DNA of 64,000 nt, from assembly GCA_958450325.1 (NCBI GenBank), contig OY288246.1:41283619-41347618 (forward strand), read 5' to 3'. The notes under the pieces were generated by a model that saw only the letters and a list, made by a program, of their open reading frames with translations, did not search any database and was not told the DNA's origin. Numbering within the stretch: the first letter of the stretch is position 1; the number at the start of each line of letters is the position of its first letter. The translations under genes and the position numbers were made by a program. Source of the DNA: Agrostemma githago (Eukaryota > Streptophyta > Magnoliopsida > Caryophyllales > Caryophyllaceae). Shown here piece by piece: positions 11,801-22,510 of the stretch.

Positions 11801-12416
11801 AAGACCTTTAACTATTTTTTTGGTATTGTAGAATGTTTTGGTCATAATGTTGTCTTTTGGGATGAGTTTCTCAATCAACGCAGCGATACCGTCTACGCAC
11901 CCAAAAGGTAGGTTATACTCACATTTAAGGGTCACTACCATAGACGCGACTTCTAACAATGTCACATCACACCCTCCATATAATGGCTTCTCCGCAGCCT
12001 CTAACATATCAAAAAAAACTTTCGCTCGTGGGTTTGGCTCTTGTGGGGTTGGTTGGTCATCGTTGTTAGTGTACATGCTCTCATCATTAAACAAATTGCA
12101 CTCAACCACATCAACAATCATTCCTCTCACCCCGCCCTCATTCTGATCAACCTCAGATTCCTCAACAGCAGACGTCTCACCATGACAAATCCAATAATAG
12201 TAATTTGGGCTAAACCTATCCATTTGAGATAATATGTTCCTTAATCAAAATACTATCCAAGAATTTGAGGTTCTTACATTTCACACAAGGACACCAAAAT
12301 CTACCCTCTGACGCGTATTCGGGATGGGTTTTAGCGAACTCAAGAAAGCGATTAACACCCTCTAAAAATTCCTTTGTGGGACGTCGTCTCTTATCGAATC
12401 TTTCCCATACATTCAT
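8897..12416 (-). pseudogene. C2 TNP2-like transposase gene
   Basis: Parts follow one another on the minus strand. The N-terminal transposase-associated domain (12416-12216) has CPCVKCKN zinc-binding cysteines. The Transposase_21 core (12223-10652) has the GCMLFWKDD, GMLSGWSTAGQKACPCC and RHNLDVMHIEKNFFEQL motifs. A DUF4218-like part is at 10645-10145. After an intron (about 10146-10064, donor GTGAGA, acceptor CATAG) comes a DUF4216-like C-terminal exon ending in a long acidic tail, stop at 8897. Small frameshifts near 12220 and 10650 and a stop near 10342 break the frame, so it is a degraded but nearly full-length transposase. TNP2 proteins cut the element ends in the nucleus. Confidence 0.88.
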
Positions 12417-13014
12417 TTTCGTTCCTGTCTCTTCATTTTTTTATCTAAAAAAATTGAGACAATACCCACATACAAATTATTTCCTCTAAAGTAATTTACT
12501 AATATTTATACACTAGTCAAATATTCTGTAAAATTCTCAATTCACCTAAACATAGTACTATTTCCACCCAATCCGTCCATAATTACATCATTAAATCGGC
12601 ATAATTGTATTTCACTTCCAATTTCCTAACACATCAAAACAATCCAATTCACTCAACTACTTAACCACAAACCCTAATTTTATACTAACAATCTACCTAT
12701 TTCAAATTGGGGAACCTATTGGGCGATTAACATTCTAACTACACTAAATATTCCGACAACTAAAAAACTATCCAACCCAATAACTAATTTATTTATATCT
12801 ATAAAAACAGAAATTAACAAATAATTGAAACTAAATATAGGTAGATAAACATACCTTAAGGAAAATGAGAGAATTGAAGAAGGAATGAAGAGGAATGGAG
12901 GAGAGGCCGAGTGTTAGAGAGAGGGGGGAGGGTTTTTAGAGAGAGAGAGAGAGAGAGCAAAATGAGACAATGGCTCGGGGGAGAGGGGGTGTTCGTTTAC
13001 TTAAAAAAAATCAG
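12417..13014 (-). promoter_or_regulatory. C2 transposase upstream region
   Basis: About 600 bp between the TNP2 start and the right subterminal array. Next to the gene it is AT-rich; at 12870-12990 it is strongly purine-rich on the plus strand (GA repeats and G runs). By position it should hold the promoter and untranslated leader of the minus-strand genes. No clear TATA box was identified. Confidence 0.5.
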
Positions 13015-13300
13015 TAGTGTTAGCGACCGAAATCGGTCGCGCGCCCTATTTTTTAGAGACTGAAATCAATCGCTAGGTCACAGATTTAGCGACTAAAATC
13101 GGTCGCTAGTTCTCTAATTTAGCGACCGAAATCGGTCGCGCGTCCATTATTTTAGCGACTGATTTTGGTCGCTGAAGATAATTAATTTTTTAAAAATCCG
13201 TCTCCTCGTCCAGCGACTAATATCGGTCGCGCGTTGTACTTTCAGTCGCTAAATTAGCGACTTAATTTATCAGTCGTGCGTGGTTGGTAGCTATATGAAC
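13015..13300. repeat. C2 right subterminal repeats
   Basis: Repeated motif GCGAC(C/T)GA-AATC-GGTCGC and variants, at least eight copies. It is the partner of the array at 6720-7000, but here the centre is more often GACCGAAATCGGTC. The difference between ends fits the asymmetric ends of CACTA elements. Confidence 0.82.
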
Positions 13301-13317
13301 TATTTCTTGTAGTGTAA

Positions 13318-13820
13318 AAGGGCATGATCGGTCGTGTTCTCTACCAGTATGTCGATATGTGGCAACGAAAAATTTTCTTTCAGGCTTGCCTTGTTAAGAT
13401 CCTAAAAGTCCAAACATACTCGTACCTTACCGTCCTTTTTAGGTACCGGTGCGATGTTTACAACCTAGTCTGGATATTCAGACACTTGTATGAAGCCGAC
13501 TTTGAATTGTTTGTCGACCTCTTCTTTGACTTTGAGAGACCATTCAGGCCTCATTCTGCGGAGTTTCTGTTTTACCGGCTTACACCCGTCTTTGATGGGT
13601 ATACGGTGTTCAGCTATCTCCCGATCTATCTCCGGCATGTCCTTGTAGGACCATGCGAAGACATCCTTGAACTCTTGGAGGAGGCTCGTGAATTGTTGTC
13701 TCTCCTCGGGATCTAAGGATAAACCTAACTTAAGCGTCTGAGGTTCTAAGGTGGTTCTCACATTGATGGATTCGGTTTCCTCAATTACCGGATCTCGGGA
13801 TTCCCTTTGCTCAAGTTGCT
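13318..13820 (-). pseudogene. E1 pol: first half of RT
   Basis: The minus-strand sequence encodes FKDVFAWSYKDMPEID, then the RT entry block with APVPKKDGK and VCLDFRDLNKA, and runs into the CACTA insertion. A TAG replaces the usual W after the EYPD motif (near 13467). The downstream part of this domain lies beyond C2 at 6708. The upstream edge is the solo LTR insertion at 13820. Confidence 0.9.
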
Positions 13821-15395
13821 TGATAAGTGTTATTTATATACATATTTCCATCCCCTAATTGTTAGTTTTATCTCGGTTTTTGTGCTTAACTCGTTAATAA
13901 TGATGCAATATATACTTTGAATGTCGATACTTCCGTATTTGTGTGTATTTTGTAGATTTGGATGCATTTGGAGCTGATCGGTGCATTACGGAATTGATAA
14001 TTGAAGAATTCACATCTAAGCACAGAATCAAAGGAAGAAGATGCGGAATACACGAAAAAACAAAGATCAAAAAAGGAAAGGATATCAAACGAGATGAAAG
14101 AATGATCGCCTACACAAGGATCAACGTCAAACGTCCATAACTTTCGTTTCACAACTCCAATCAGGGTGATTCTAGTGGCGTTAGAAGTCTCTTTCTCTTA
14201 ACTTTCCAACGGTATATCGCACGTCCGATTTGAACAAGTAACAAAGAAATGGCAGCCGTTTGAAGTCTAGTGCGCGTTGCTGTGACCTACGGCGCTACTC
14301 GATCGAGTGCCCCAGGTGCACTCGATCGAGTGCCATTCCGTGAAGCCCCTGCCCATTTTTTTGGGTGTCACTCGATAGAGTGCAATCATGCACTCGATCA
14401 AGTGCACCCAATCCGGGTTGCGCGTCAATTCTTTTTCAACTTAGAATTTGGGCCTGTTTTCAAGCCGAACTGATTTTCTTTAAATCAGTGTCCTGACTCA
14501 ATTGTCAGACATCTTGACTTTTCATTCTACACTTTTTCTTTTATCTTCTTTTACACACTTCTCATTATTTAGTTTTCTTAGTTTAGTTTACTTTGCAAGA
14601 TACATTGAACCTTGCTCTCCATTCTTAGGTCTGGAATTCTTCGGTATTGCAATTCTTAATTTCAATTCTAAATTCAGTTTCTAATTTAATTTCCGTCTTA
14701 AATTATTCTTCGTATTGCTTTATCGTTTTCTAGTGTAGATTTATTATTTTTTTTCCGTAGATTAATTCGTATCACCTTGCTTCGTTATGTTTAATTGCAA
14801 TTCGTATTTCGTTAATTTGATTATGCTTAATATAAGTAGCTAGATTTCATCTAGGGTTTAGGGGGATCAATGTGTATTATTAGGTTTATAGTCAATTGAC
14901 CTGTTTCTAATCGTCTGAACTATTGCCTGAATATCGTTTAAACTCTGATTAATTGTTTGATGCATAATTCAATTAATTAGTATCGCAAATTAGGACTTTT
15001 CGCCGACCGGGTTAAGAACTAATTAGCCCACGATAGTTTGGGTAGACTGACTTAATGCTAGCGACCGCAGGTTAAGTTTAGATCTAAAGGTTGTAGTGTA
15101 CCGACCGGACCTGCACCTTAGGTAGTTCGATTATTGACCTGTTAGTTGACATCCTGACCCGAGTGATATTCATTGTGAACCTGAGACCCTAGACTTTTCC
15201 CTTATTGATTTATCTATTAATAATTAGTTATCAGCCTACCAAAGCCAACCCAAATTGTGACCCATAACCTAGAGTCTAAATCTTAGGAGTAAATAACAAA
15301 ATCATGTCTCCTTGTGGTTCGGCCCCTGACTTCACTATCTACATTAGTTGGTGTCCTTAGGGTAACTTTGATTAGGGATACGACTACCCCTGTCA
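13821..15395 (+). repeat. Solo LTR of an Athila-like element
   Basis: The 1575-bp segment starts TGATAAGTG and ends CCCTGTCA, flanked on both sides by TTGCT (13816-13820 and 15396-15400). A single LTR with a perfect 5-bp duplication is the product of LTR-LTR recombination. The TGATAAGTG start and a CCTTGTGG-TTCGGCCCC motif near the end resemble E4, an Athila-type LTR, but the body differs, so this is another family. It carries a palindrome module of the CACTCGATCGAGTG type at 14293-14405. It sits in the E1 pol frame and inserted after E1. Confidence 0.9.
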
Positions 15396-16421
15396 TTGCT
15401 CGATCAGATGCGGAGGTAGAGGTGCCTGTTCGTCGGGTTTCTTAATGTCATTGCATATAAAAATTTTAAAATTGAAAGCATTTTGAAAATAAGACTAGTC
15501 GTAAGCGGAACGGTTATCGTTATTATTGATAGTGAATTTAGAAAACAGCTCAAAGAGAGCGTCCATCTGATCGTTGGTCAGAGGTGGGATTGGGAGTGCC
15601 CTCGTGACAGACCCCGAGGCTCCAGTGGAAGTGACTATAGGAAGAGGGGCTACAGACTGAACTCTAGCACCAGACCCTCTAGACTCGGACTCTAACTCTG
15701 ACTCTGACTCTGACTCTGACTCAGACTCGGTATCCGGCTTGTCTCCTTCACCGGTGGTCAGCTTGTAGACTCGACCCTGGCTGTCGGTCCACTTGATGGT
15801 CTTCCTTCATGCCCTTTTCCCAGTGTCGGAACCGACTTCAGAGATCAGCTTCGTGGGGTCGAACCTGCCGCTTCGGAGGATCAGGTTCATCATCTCTTAT
15901 TTTGGGGTTGGGACAGCCTTGTCTTCCCCAAATAGAAGCCCCAGCATAGGCTCTGCATTGTCAGCACCCTCCTTTGATTCAGCATGGACGAGGGCAAATA
16001 TGTCATCTGGGATGTAGTTGCATTCCCAAGCCAATTTGGTCTCGGGATATGTGATGGTGGATTGGTAGAGACCCACTTGTACAGCCCCGAATACTGGAGT
16101 AACAAAGTAATCGGTTAGTCTTGGGCTGTAAGGGCCCAAGTAGGTACCCTTGATAATGTTGCAGGCCTTCTCAATTCCTGCCCGGACCACATTTCCCGGG
16201 GTTATAGCATACCCTAGGTCGAATCGTGATTCTCCGTCATTTAGGACCTCGATGATCTTCCCAGCTGGAAGATATGGCCTCGAAGTAGCCTCCGGTAGAT
16301 ATCCCAAGTTCTGTAGCATCATATCAATGCTAGTGGTGAAATAGGGCCTGAAGAGATATTCTTCTTCGATCATTCCCATGAAATCGAATCCTCGTGAGTT
16401 GGCCAACCCGCGACGTTGCAA
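15396..16421 (-). pseudogene. E1 polyprotein linker between PR and RT
   Basis: On the minus strand, 16421-15897 is open for 174 codons (motifs GFDFMGMIEEEY, LPAGKIIEVLNDGE, YIPDDIFALVH) and matches the uncharacterised spacer that plant Tat-type polyproteins carry after the protease. Downstream (about 15730-15690) a hexanucleotide repeat encodes an alternating Ser-Glu tract, and the frame then decays toward the solo LTR. No enzymatic motif is visible. Confidence 0.65.
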
Positions 16422-17451
16422 CTAGCCACGGTTTTGGGGGTAGCCTCCAGAGTGATGACACCGTCTTGTAGAGGCATCTTGACCTTTCTGTGGAGGGTAG
16501 AGGATACGGCTTTGACCGCATGGATCCAGGGCCTCCCGAGAAGTAGGTTGAAAGAGGAGGTGACATCGATCACCTGGAATTATAGTTCTTTTTCAATTGG
16601 GCCCGTTATAATTGTTAGTTTAACGGCCCAACAACCGGTTTTGGGCTTCCGTCAAAAGCCTGGATAGTCTGTGCCGTCGGGAGGTAGTCGGCCTCGGTAA
16701 TGCCGAGGGCTTTAGCGGTCCTTAAGGGAAGGACATTCACAGCGGACCCATCGTCAATTAGGGTCATCGGGAGGTATTTCCCTCGGCAGATCACCGTGAT
16801 GTACAAGGCCAAGTTGTGGGTGGCCCCGAACGGTGGTAGGTCGGACTCGGAGAAGGTAATAAGTGGGCCTCCTTCTTTGTATTTGCCCTTGAGATGGGGC
16901 ATGATGTCGGCTATCATTTCAGTAGGAGTAACCAGTGAGTCGACCTTGATCTGATCGAGAGCCTTAGTAAGTGCTTCACGATGTTCTTGCGAGCTAACCA
17001 AAAGTTGCCATACGGTGAGATCAGCTCGAGCCCTCTTCAGTTGTTTGACCAGAGCCGTGTCAGTGCTTGTTTCTTCGAGGGCATCTCCCGTCCTGGCAGG
17101 TTCAGTGACGATTGTTGAGATGGGGGTGTCCTTAGAGCTAGTGGCCTGATAAGGACGACCGGCAGTAGCGAGGTTGTTGCTGGCTAAAGCTTTGGATTTA
17201 GCCTTTCGGACCTCTTCGGGAGTGATGGGAACAGCCTCCCCCTTAGCCATGTACACATCTTCTTCATCATCGAACCAGATTCCATTTATTTGAGGGATGA
17301 AAGGAGAAATGAGGTGAGAACAGTCGATCATCTCCCCGGAGAAGATGGCATGGGCACTGAAGGGGTTTTCTTTGTTGCTCGGTTTGTCGCCGGGCAACGG
17401 TATTTCCCATTTTTTATTAAGTCCTGGATTAGGTGCTTCAGCTTCCGGCAC
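16370..17451 (-). pseudogene. E1 pol: aspartic protease region
   Basis: The 278-codon frame at 17451-16615 begins just after the gag knuckle and contains NPFSAHA and, near its end, the protease active-site block LIDDGSAVNVLPLRTAKALG. After a stop and a frameshift at about 16615-16575 the protease C-terminal part continues (FNLLLGRPWIHAVKAV), a motif pair typical of Tat/Ogre proteases. The active site reads D-D-G rather than D-[ST]-G. The enzyme would cut Gag-Pol in the virus-like particle; this copy cannot make it in one piece. Confidence 0.85.
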
Positions 17452-18523
17452 TTTTTCGTATCGTGCCCATTACCTCGGTGATATTGGCAATAAGCCTAAG
17501 TGTTATAGCTTTTGGACCGCTTCTCGACCGGGACTTCTGGAATTGGGCCTATCGGTTGGATCAGACCCTTTGAATATAGCTTATGTAAGGCGTATGTATG
17601 GGTGGTCCCTATATCAGTGAATACCCGAGCTGGGGTATTCTTTTTGAATGAGGCATCTAGTAGATTAACCTCGTCGAAGATGCTGCGGGTTGCAGCTGCA
17701 GATGTGGGCTTGCTAGTGGATGAGCTGGCCCCTTGATACCTCTTGTTAGAGGCCTTAGTAAGGCCCTCTAGCCTTAAGTTATCCTCAATCCCCGTCCCCA
17801 TTTCAGTTAAAGTGGCGAAGTTGGGTATAACAGCATACCAGAGATGGACCCGGTAAGAAGGGATGAGGTTCTTGACGAAGGCCTCCACTAAAACTTTTTC
17901 GTTGGGCTTTTCCACCAGCTTCACGCTTTCGGCCCTCCAGCGTTGGAGGTATTTGGTGAAACCTTCTTTGGGCTCCTGGGCCATGACCTCCAAAGTATGC
18001 ATCGTGGTCTGGATCTCGGTATTATCAGCATAATTCCGAGCGAACTCCGTTGCCACGTCATCCCAAGTCTTGTACTTCTTCGAGTCAAGCTTGTAGTACC
18101 AGGCTTTCGGATGCTTCTCGAGGGAAGAAGCAAACAGGTGCTTGAACATGGTTGATTTTACTCCCTTAATGACCATGAACTCTTTGAAGGCCCGGATGTG
18201 AAGTACCGGGTCTTCAGTCCCATCAAACATTGGTAGGCCCGTAAGGTTGAGGTTGGCGGGCAGTTCATCATTCAGGGGTGAATAGGCACGGGAATTTTCC
18301 GTGTGGATAGTGTTATTAGTTGACAAGTGGACCTGTTCTTCCAGCTTGCGGACCGCGCTGACCAGTTCAGCTAGGGGCCTAGTAGTCTCAATCTCACCGT
18401 AGGAGTCCCTTGTTCCATGGCGCTCACACGGGTAACAATAGTTATCTGGCCGGACTTGATAGCTGTCAGTTGGGCTTCAATCTGAGCCAGCGAGGCTGTC
18501 AACTTGTCCAAAGCTTCTTGCAT
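17400..18523 (-). pseudogene. E1 gag
   Basis: The best start is the ATG at 18523, which gives an N-terminal coiled coil (MQEALDKLTASLAQIEAQL). A frameshift near 18410 separates this from the 276-codon stretch 18326-17496. That stretch carries the retrotransposon gag domain (PF03732 type: FDGTEDPVLHIRAFKEFM, AWYYKL, YLQRWR). A TAG at about 17496 precedes the zinc knuckle CQYHRGNGHDTKKC (C-x2-H-x4-H-x4-C), and a frameshift in an A-rich run near 17410 separates it from the protease. The protein would package the element RNA in the cytoplasm. The same knuckle form is in E3 (43115-43160). Confidence 0.9.
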
Positions 18524-19568
18524 CTTGTGTTGGTGTCTGGTTACCGGTGGCCTGTCTGTAAGAATACCGCGTAATCAGAAACTAACCCAGATCCTGGAAT
18601 CAAAAATAGTACATCCCGAGCAAGGAAAAGCCTGAAAAGAAAATGACTCGGAAAAGACACCTAGACGGGTGACTTGTGAAAGGGTGGGCCTCCCTTAGGA
18701 TTCGGTCATGTGGGCAGAGACCTGTTCGAAGGAAGGTCCACGTGAGATATCCCCAGACTTTGGACTCGAATGTGTAAACGGGCCTTCCTTTGTAGGGGTA
18801 TGCCCTACGTAGGTTGGCCTTGCCTCGACGGATAAGGCGGACTGGGATAGGGAGAAAACCTGTGATGTAAGATCGACGGAGTTTCGACGCTAAAGACCTT
18901 CGACTTATGACAAGACCCGACACTGCTAAATACGCGGGAAGTCTTAAGATGAGGAAAGTTTTGAGAAGTCCGAGAAAATTGGTGAATGGCCCGACTTTTT
19001 CGAAAATGGTACAATGCCGTTGAGCCACAATTTTGAAGGTTCAAAAATATTTTTTGAATTTGAAATGGGCAGCATACCGGCTAGAAATAGGCTATTTTGA
19101 GTAAAATCATAACTTCTAAATTCGGTAGCTTTCCGGGTTTTGAAATTGGATATATTTTTTGAAAAGATGTATTTTTGAAAATGACGGTTTTTGAAAACGA
19201 CATAGAAACCAAGTAGCACATAGTCATGCAAGCATTATAACGACACCATGTATGCTTTACACTAAGTCTCGGTCAATCTAAATAGGGCCTATATCAGTGC
19301 GCATAGCCTTTCCGAGAATCGGGATGGACTTTCTAAGTCGAATTAATCTTAGAACATGCCGCGAAACCCATACGAATTAGCTATGAACACCTTGACATAA
19401 CCAATTTGGAATACATCATGGTATAGTGGGACGTCGGTCGCCAGTACCAGCCCGGGTAAAAATGGGGTTATGCATGAACCGTAGGAATAAAACACGTATT
19501 GTACTAATTGAACGATTTCTCCTCAAGTCTCACCCTGAGGATCCCGATGGTAAGTTACACATCAAAAT
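18524..19568 (-). other. E1 5' leader (about 1 kb untranslated)
   Basis: Long non-coding leader between PBS and gag, a common feature of Tat/Ogre elements. Its sequence (for example around 18960-18620) is clearly homologous to the E2 leader at 34815-35790, including the stretch TAGCAGTGTCGGGTCTTGTC. It probably carries packaging and dimerisation signals; that function is inferred. Confidence 0.7.
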
Positions 19569-19586
19569 TCCCCAGCGGAGTCGCCA
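19569..19586 (-). promoter_or_regulatory. E1 primer-binding site (tRNA-Arg type)
   Basis: The minus strand reads TGGCGACTCCGCTGGGGA three bases inside the 5' LTR. It complements a tRNA 3' end of the form CGGAGTCGCCA, which I recall as tRNA-Arg, the usual primer of Tat/Ogre elements. Confidence 0.85.
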
Positions 19587-19589
19587 AAT

Positions 19590-22059
19590 TGTGGACATGA
19601 CATAGGTCCACCCCAACGCGGCCATGCGCGGGTTTGAGGCGGCGAATGAATCTCATGTGAGATGGATCTCGGGTTGAAATTTAAATCGAAGTTGGAGTCG
19701 TCACCGAACTTTGTGGGAGTTCAGGCCCATTCGAACCCACTCTATATCTTAGTAGGTCGTGCACAGAGTACGGTCCATTCGGATTTCAGAGTTTATGGGC
19801 TTCGTCCCTTTGCATTGCGATACCGATACCGACGTTTTTGGTTATCGTGTATTGAATGACTCTCGTGCGCCAATGGTTTCGGATATCCGGAAACCACGGT
19901 TCTGAGTAAGGGGTGAGGGTACGTGTTGGGAAGTTCACAAAGAACACCCAACCCCGCCCGCACTTAGCGGCCTCTACTAAGATATCGCTCAATTTTAGAA
20001 TACGCGCGTTAGTAATTCGGTTGAAATGTTATGCAAACAGTATTTTGGCTAAACATGTGAAGATTTGAATAAGTTTCTACGTCGATTTAATGCATCTAAA
20101 CTAACGTCAAAGTTATTTTAGCATGTGAGCTTCGTTTTAGTACAATAAAACAAACAACAAAAATAAAATGCAAAGACAGAAACAATTGAGTTAGTAACGA
20201 TAATAACGGTTTGTAAATAGTCTAGAATGATATAAAAGATTTGATGCATGGTTTTGAAAAGAGTAGGACACGTGATGGACTTGACACGTGTTGACCGAAG
20301 TCATAAAAACATTTGATAAGGCTTGAAATATGTTGAAGGGCTCATGTTTGGTGCGTGAATGAGGCCACTCGGCCGAATCATAGGGAGACTCGGTCGAGTG
20401 CCCTCTTTAGAAACCTTCTGCCGGTTTTTTGGGGCGCACTCAGGCACTCGATCGGGTGCCCCCTGTACGAGCTATAGCTCGTTTTGCAATTTTGCATTGA
20501 TTTCAAAATTGCTTTAATTTTTTGAAAATCGATAATTTTGCTAAGTCGTGTAAAAATATGATACGATTTATACTTGACTTAATTTTCGATACTCGTCACA
20601 TTCGATATTTGATTACGGGATCAATATCCAATATTTAGAGCGATTTTTTAGAAAAAAAATGTTTATAAGACGTTTTAAAACTGAGCTATTTCTTTTAGAC
20701 ACGATATTTAACTATGGAGTCGATATCGCATCTTAAGAATAGAAAATGTTTTTATTTGTTTGATTAGAGCGAAAAACTGATTCCCTCCGCGGCACGACAT
20801 CGTAACTTATCCTAGCGGATTGTGTGATGTTCGATTAGCATCAATAGGTTTCGTTCTAACCTTAAAAAAAAGATCTAGTACACCTAACGATAAATTTCCG
20901 CGATCACTCTGGGCCCTTGAGTGTTTAGGGTGGCGCTCCTCGAAAGGGTGCCACCTCTGTTACGACTCGTTAAGGGATTAGCAAGATCTTAGAACGGGAT
21001 TTATCTTTAGGTATACTCGATTTGAATTTGTTTAGATAAATCGATTGTATGTGCGTTAATTAGAAATAAAAGAGAAAAAAACAAAAAGAAGAAGAAGATG
21101 ACGAGAGAGACAGAGAGACGTGATGAGAGGGAGGAAGAGAGAAGAGAGAAAAGTCGGGATTGAACTTGCACCCTCAACCTACATGCTTTGAATTCTCGGA
21201 ACGGGGCTCGTCTAGTTGTGGCTAGACACGGGAGCTTCGAGGTTATGTAGGAGAGTTATGGTGGTTTAGATGTAGAGGGTTTAAGGTGTGTAGAATTGTC
21301 GTTGTAAAGGTTGTAAAAATTGTGTGTGCCGTGTGTGTACAATCTGTCCCTCTTTTATTATGTTGAGGGGGTGGGGTATTATAGAAAACTACCCCGGCTT
21401 CGGATATAGAATACCCGGTCTTAGGATAAGAGAAATATCGATTTTGGATAAGAAAAGCTTGTTTTGGATGGAAGGAAATACCAGGTTTGGATAGGAAGCA
21501 ATTCCGGTTTTGGATGAAAAAGGGAGTCACTCGATCGAGTGGTGTATGGCCCTCGATCGAGTGCCCGGTCTGACACCGGTTCCCGCGACTTTTATGAGCC
21601 TACTCGACCGAGTGGGCTGGTCCACTCGATCGAGTGGGTCTGGTCGGGTGGAGGTTTCTTTTAGAGATAGAATTTTATCTCTACGGGGTTGCTTAATCTC
21701 TTTGTAGTTGATTTTTTGTGTAGTCTTTAACTTCGAGTCAGATTTTCGAAGTGGCGTGACTGACATTTATGCCTTGGAAATGCCTTTGACCGGGGTTTGA
21801 CCCGGTCGCTAAAAGACGGTTTTGCCCTTGGTGTCGGTTTTGACCCAAATTAGTCTTATTTGATTTGAAATGACCCACTGGGCTTGGATTTGAGATAAGT
21901 TTTGTGAGATTTGTACTCCGTAAAAAGCCCAAGCCAAATACTAACGATTATGAGCCCAAGCCAAATTCGAGTATGTCAAAGCACGTTTGCGTTCGATCAT
22001 CATCGGGTGTTTGTCGAAAACTGCTATAGACACCTAGCAGTCAAATGTAGATGTCTACA
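19590..22059 (-). repeat. E1 5' LTR
   Basis: 2470 bp, TG...CA. The minus-strand start TGTAGACATCTAC matches the E2 LTR start for over 300 bp. It holds palindrome modules at about 21527-21640 and 20365-20462 and a TATAATACCCC promoter motif (minus, about 21374-21384). Near its 3' end (19850-19990) is a block conserved in E2 and E3 (GGCCGCTAAGTGCGGGCGGG and following). Confidence 0.92.
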
Positions 22060-22510
22060 GATTATATATTGAATTGTTAATAGGTTAAAATTATAGTTTC
22101 GAACGCCTAATTTTTTACCGCTTTTTAAGCAAAAAATATATATTTGATATTAAAATTTTATTTATTTTAATACTATTAGTATTATTTTCTTTAAGTTATA
22201 ATTTTTATATTTAAAAAAAATCAAAATTTTCTTATTCTGTCTCACTTCTTGATTTCTCTCGGTGTCGTCCCTTAAGATAAACATTGATAAGCGGTGTCAA
22301 ATCTTTGAAATGACAATGGTTTGAAATAATCGTAATCACTTCGTCGCATAACCAATTATGGTTAAACGGAATGCGAGTAAAAAAATGGGTTCATGTCTCT
22401 AAAAACGTGTCAGGTGGGTCGGGTCAAATTTAGAGCGAGATGATGACATACATACAAATATATTTAATGCGAAAGTCAAATGCTTAGAAAACAACAAACA
22501 CAAATAGGCC
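22060..22510. other. Older sequence between E1 and E3
   Basis: AT-rich, no gene seen. Parts (a TTTCGAACGCCTAATTTT-like segment at about 22098, and GAAATGACAATGGTTTGAAA at about 22308) recur in diverged form in the flank on the other side of E3 (about 53740 and 53920), whose sequence runs into a Helitron 3' end. It may be another copy of the same Helitron-type sequence. The last five bases AGGCC are the left target-site copy of E3. Confidence 0.45.

Larger units (their letters stand above)
6709..13314 (-). mobile_element. C2: En/Spm-type CACTA DNA transposon
   Basis: The element starts with CACTACAAGAG and ends with the inverse of CACTACAAGAAATAG. It is flanked by a 3-bp duplication TAA (6706-6708 and 13315-13317). 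Subterminal zones at both ends are packed with AGCGACTGA/TCAGTCGCT motifs, the expected transposase-binding repeats. Two genes are on the minus strand: a TNP2-like transposase and a Transposase_24/TNPA-like protein. It interrupts the RT of E1 just before the FMDGYAGY motif, so it inserted after E1. Frameshifts and stops in both genes suggest it is no longer autonomous. Confidence 0.95.
1..22059 (-). mobile_element. E1: Tat/Ogre-type Ty3/gypsy retrotransposon, left end outside window
   Basis: A long LTR retrotransposon read on the minus strand. The paired LTRs are 1-1027 (3' LTR, truncated by the window) and 19590-22059 (5' LTR, 2470 bp). The inner edges carry a tRNA-Arg-type PBS beside the 5' LTR and a purine-rich tract beside the 3' LTR. 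Domain order is gag, PR, RT, RNaseH, IN, which is Ty3/gypsy order; an extra antisense gene between pol and the 3' LTR fits the Tat lineage. Coding is dead: frameshifts, several in-frame stops, one CACTA insertion and one solo LTR. The right target-site copy would be GATTA (22060-22064); the left copy is not in the window, so the TSD is unverified. Confidence 0.93.

Noticed and set aside
22060..22510. Possible host gene fragment between E1 and E3
   Set aside because: No coding character; parts recur beside the Helitron end, so it is repetitive.
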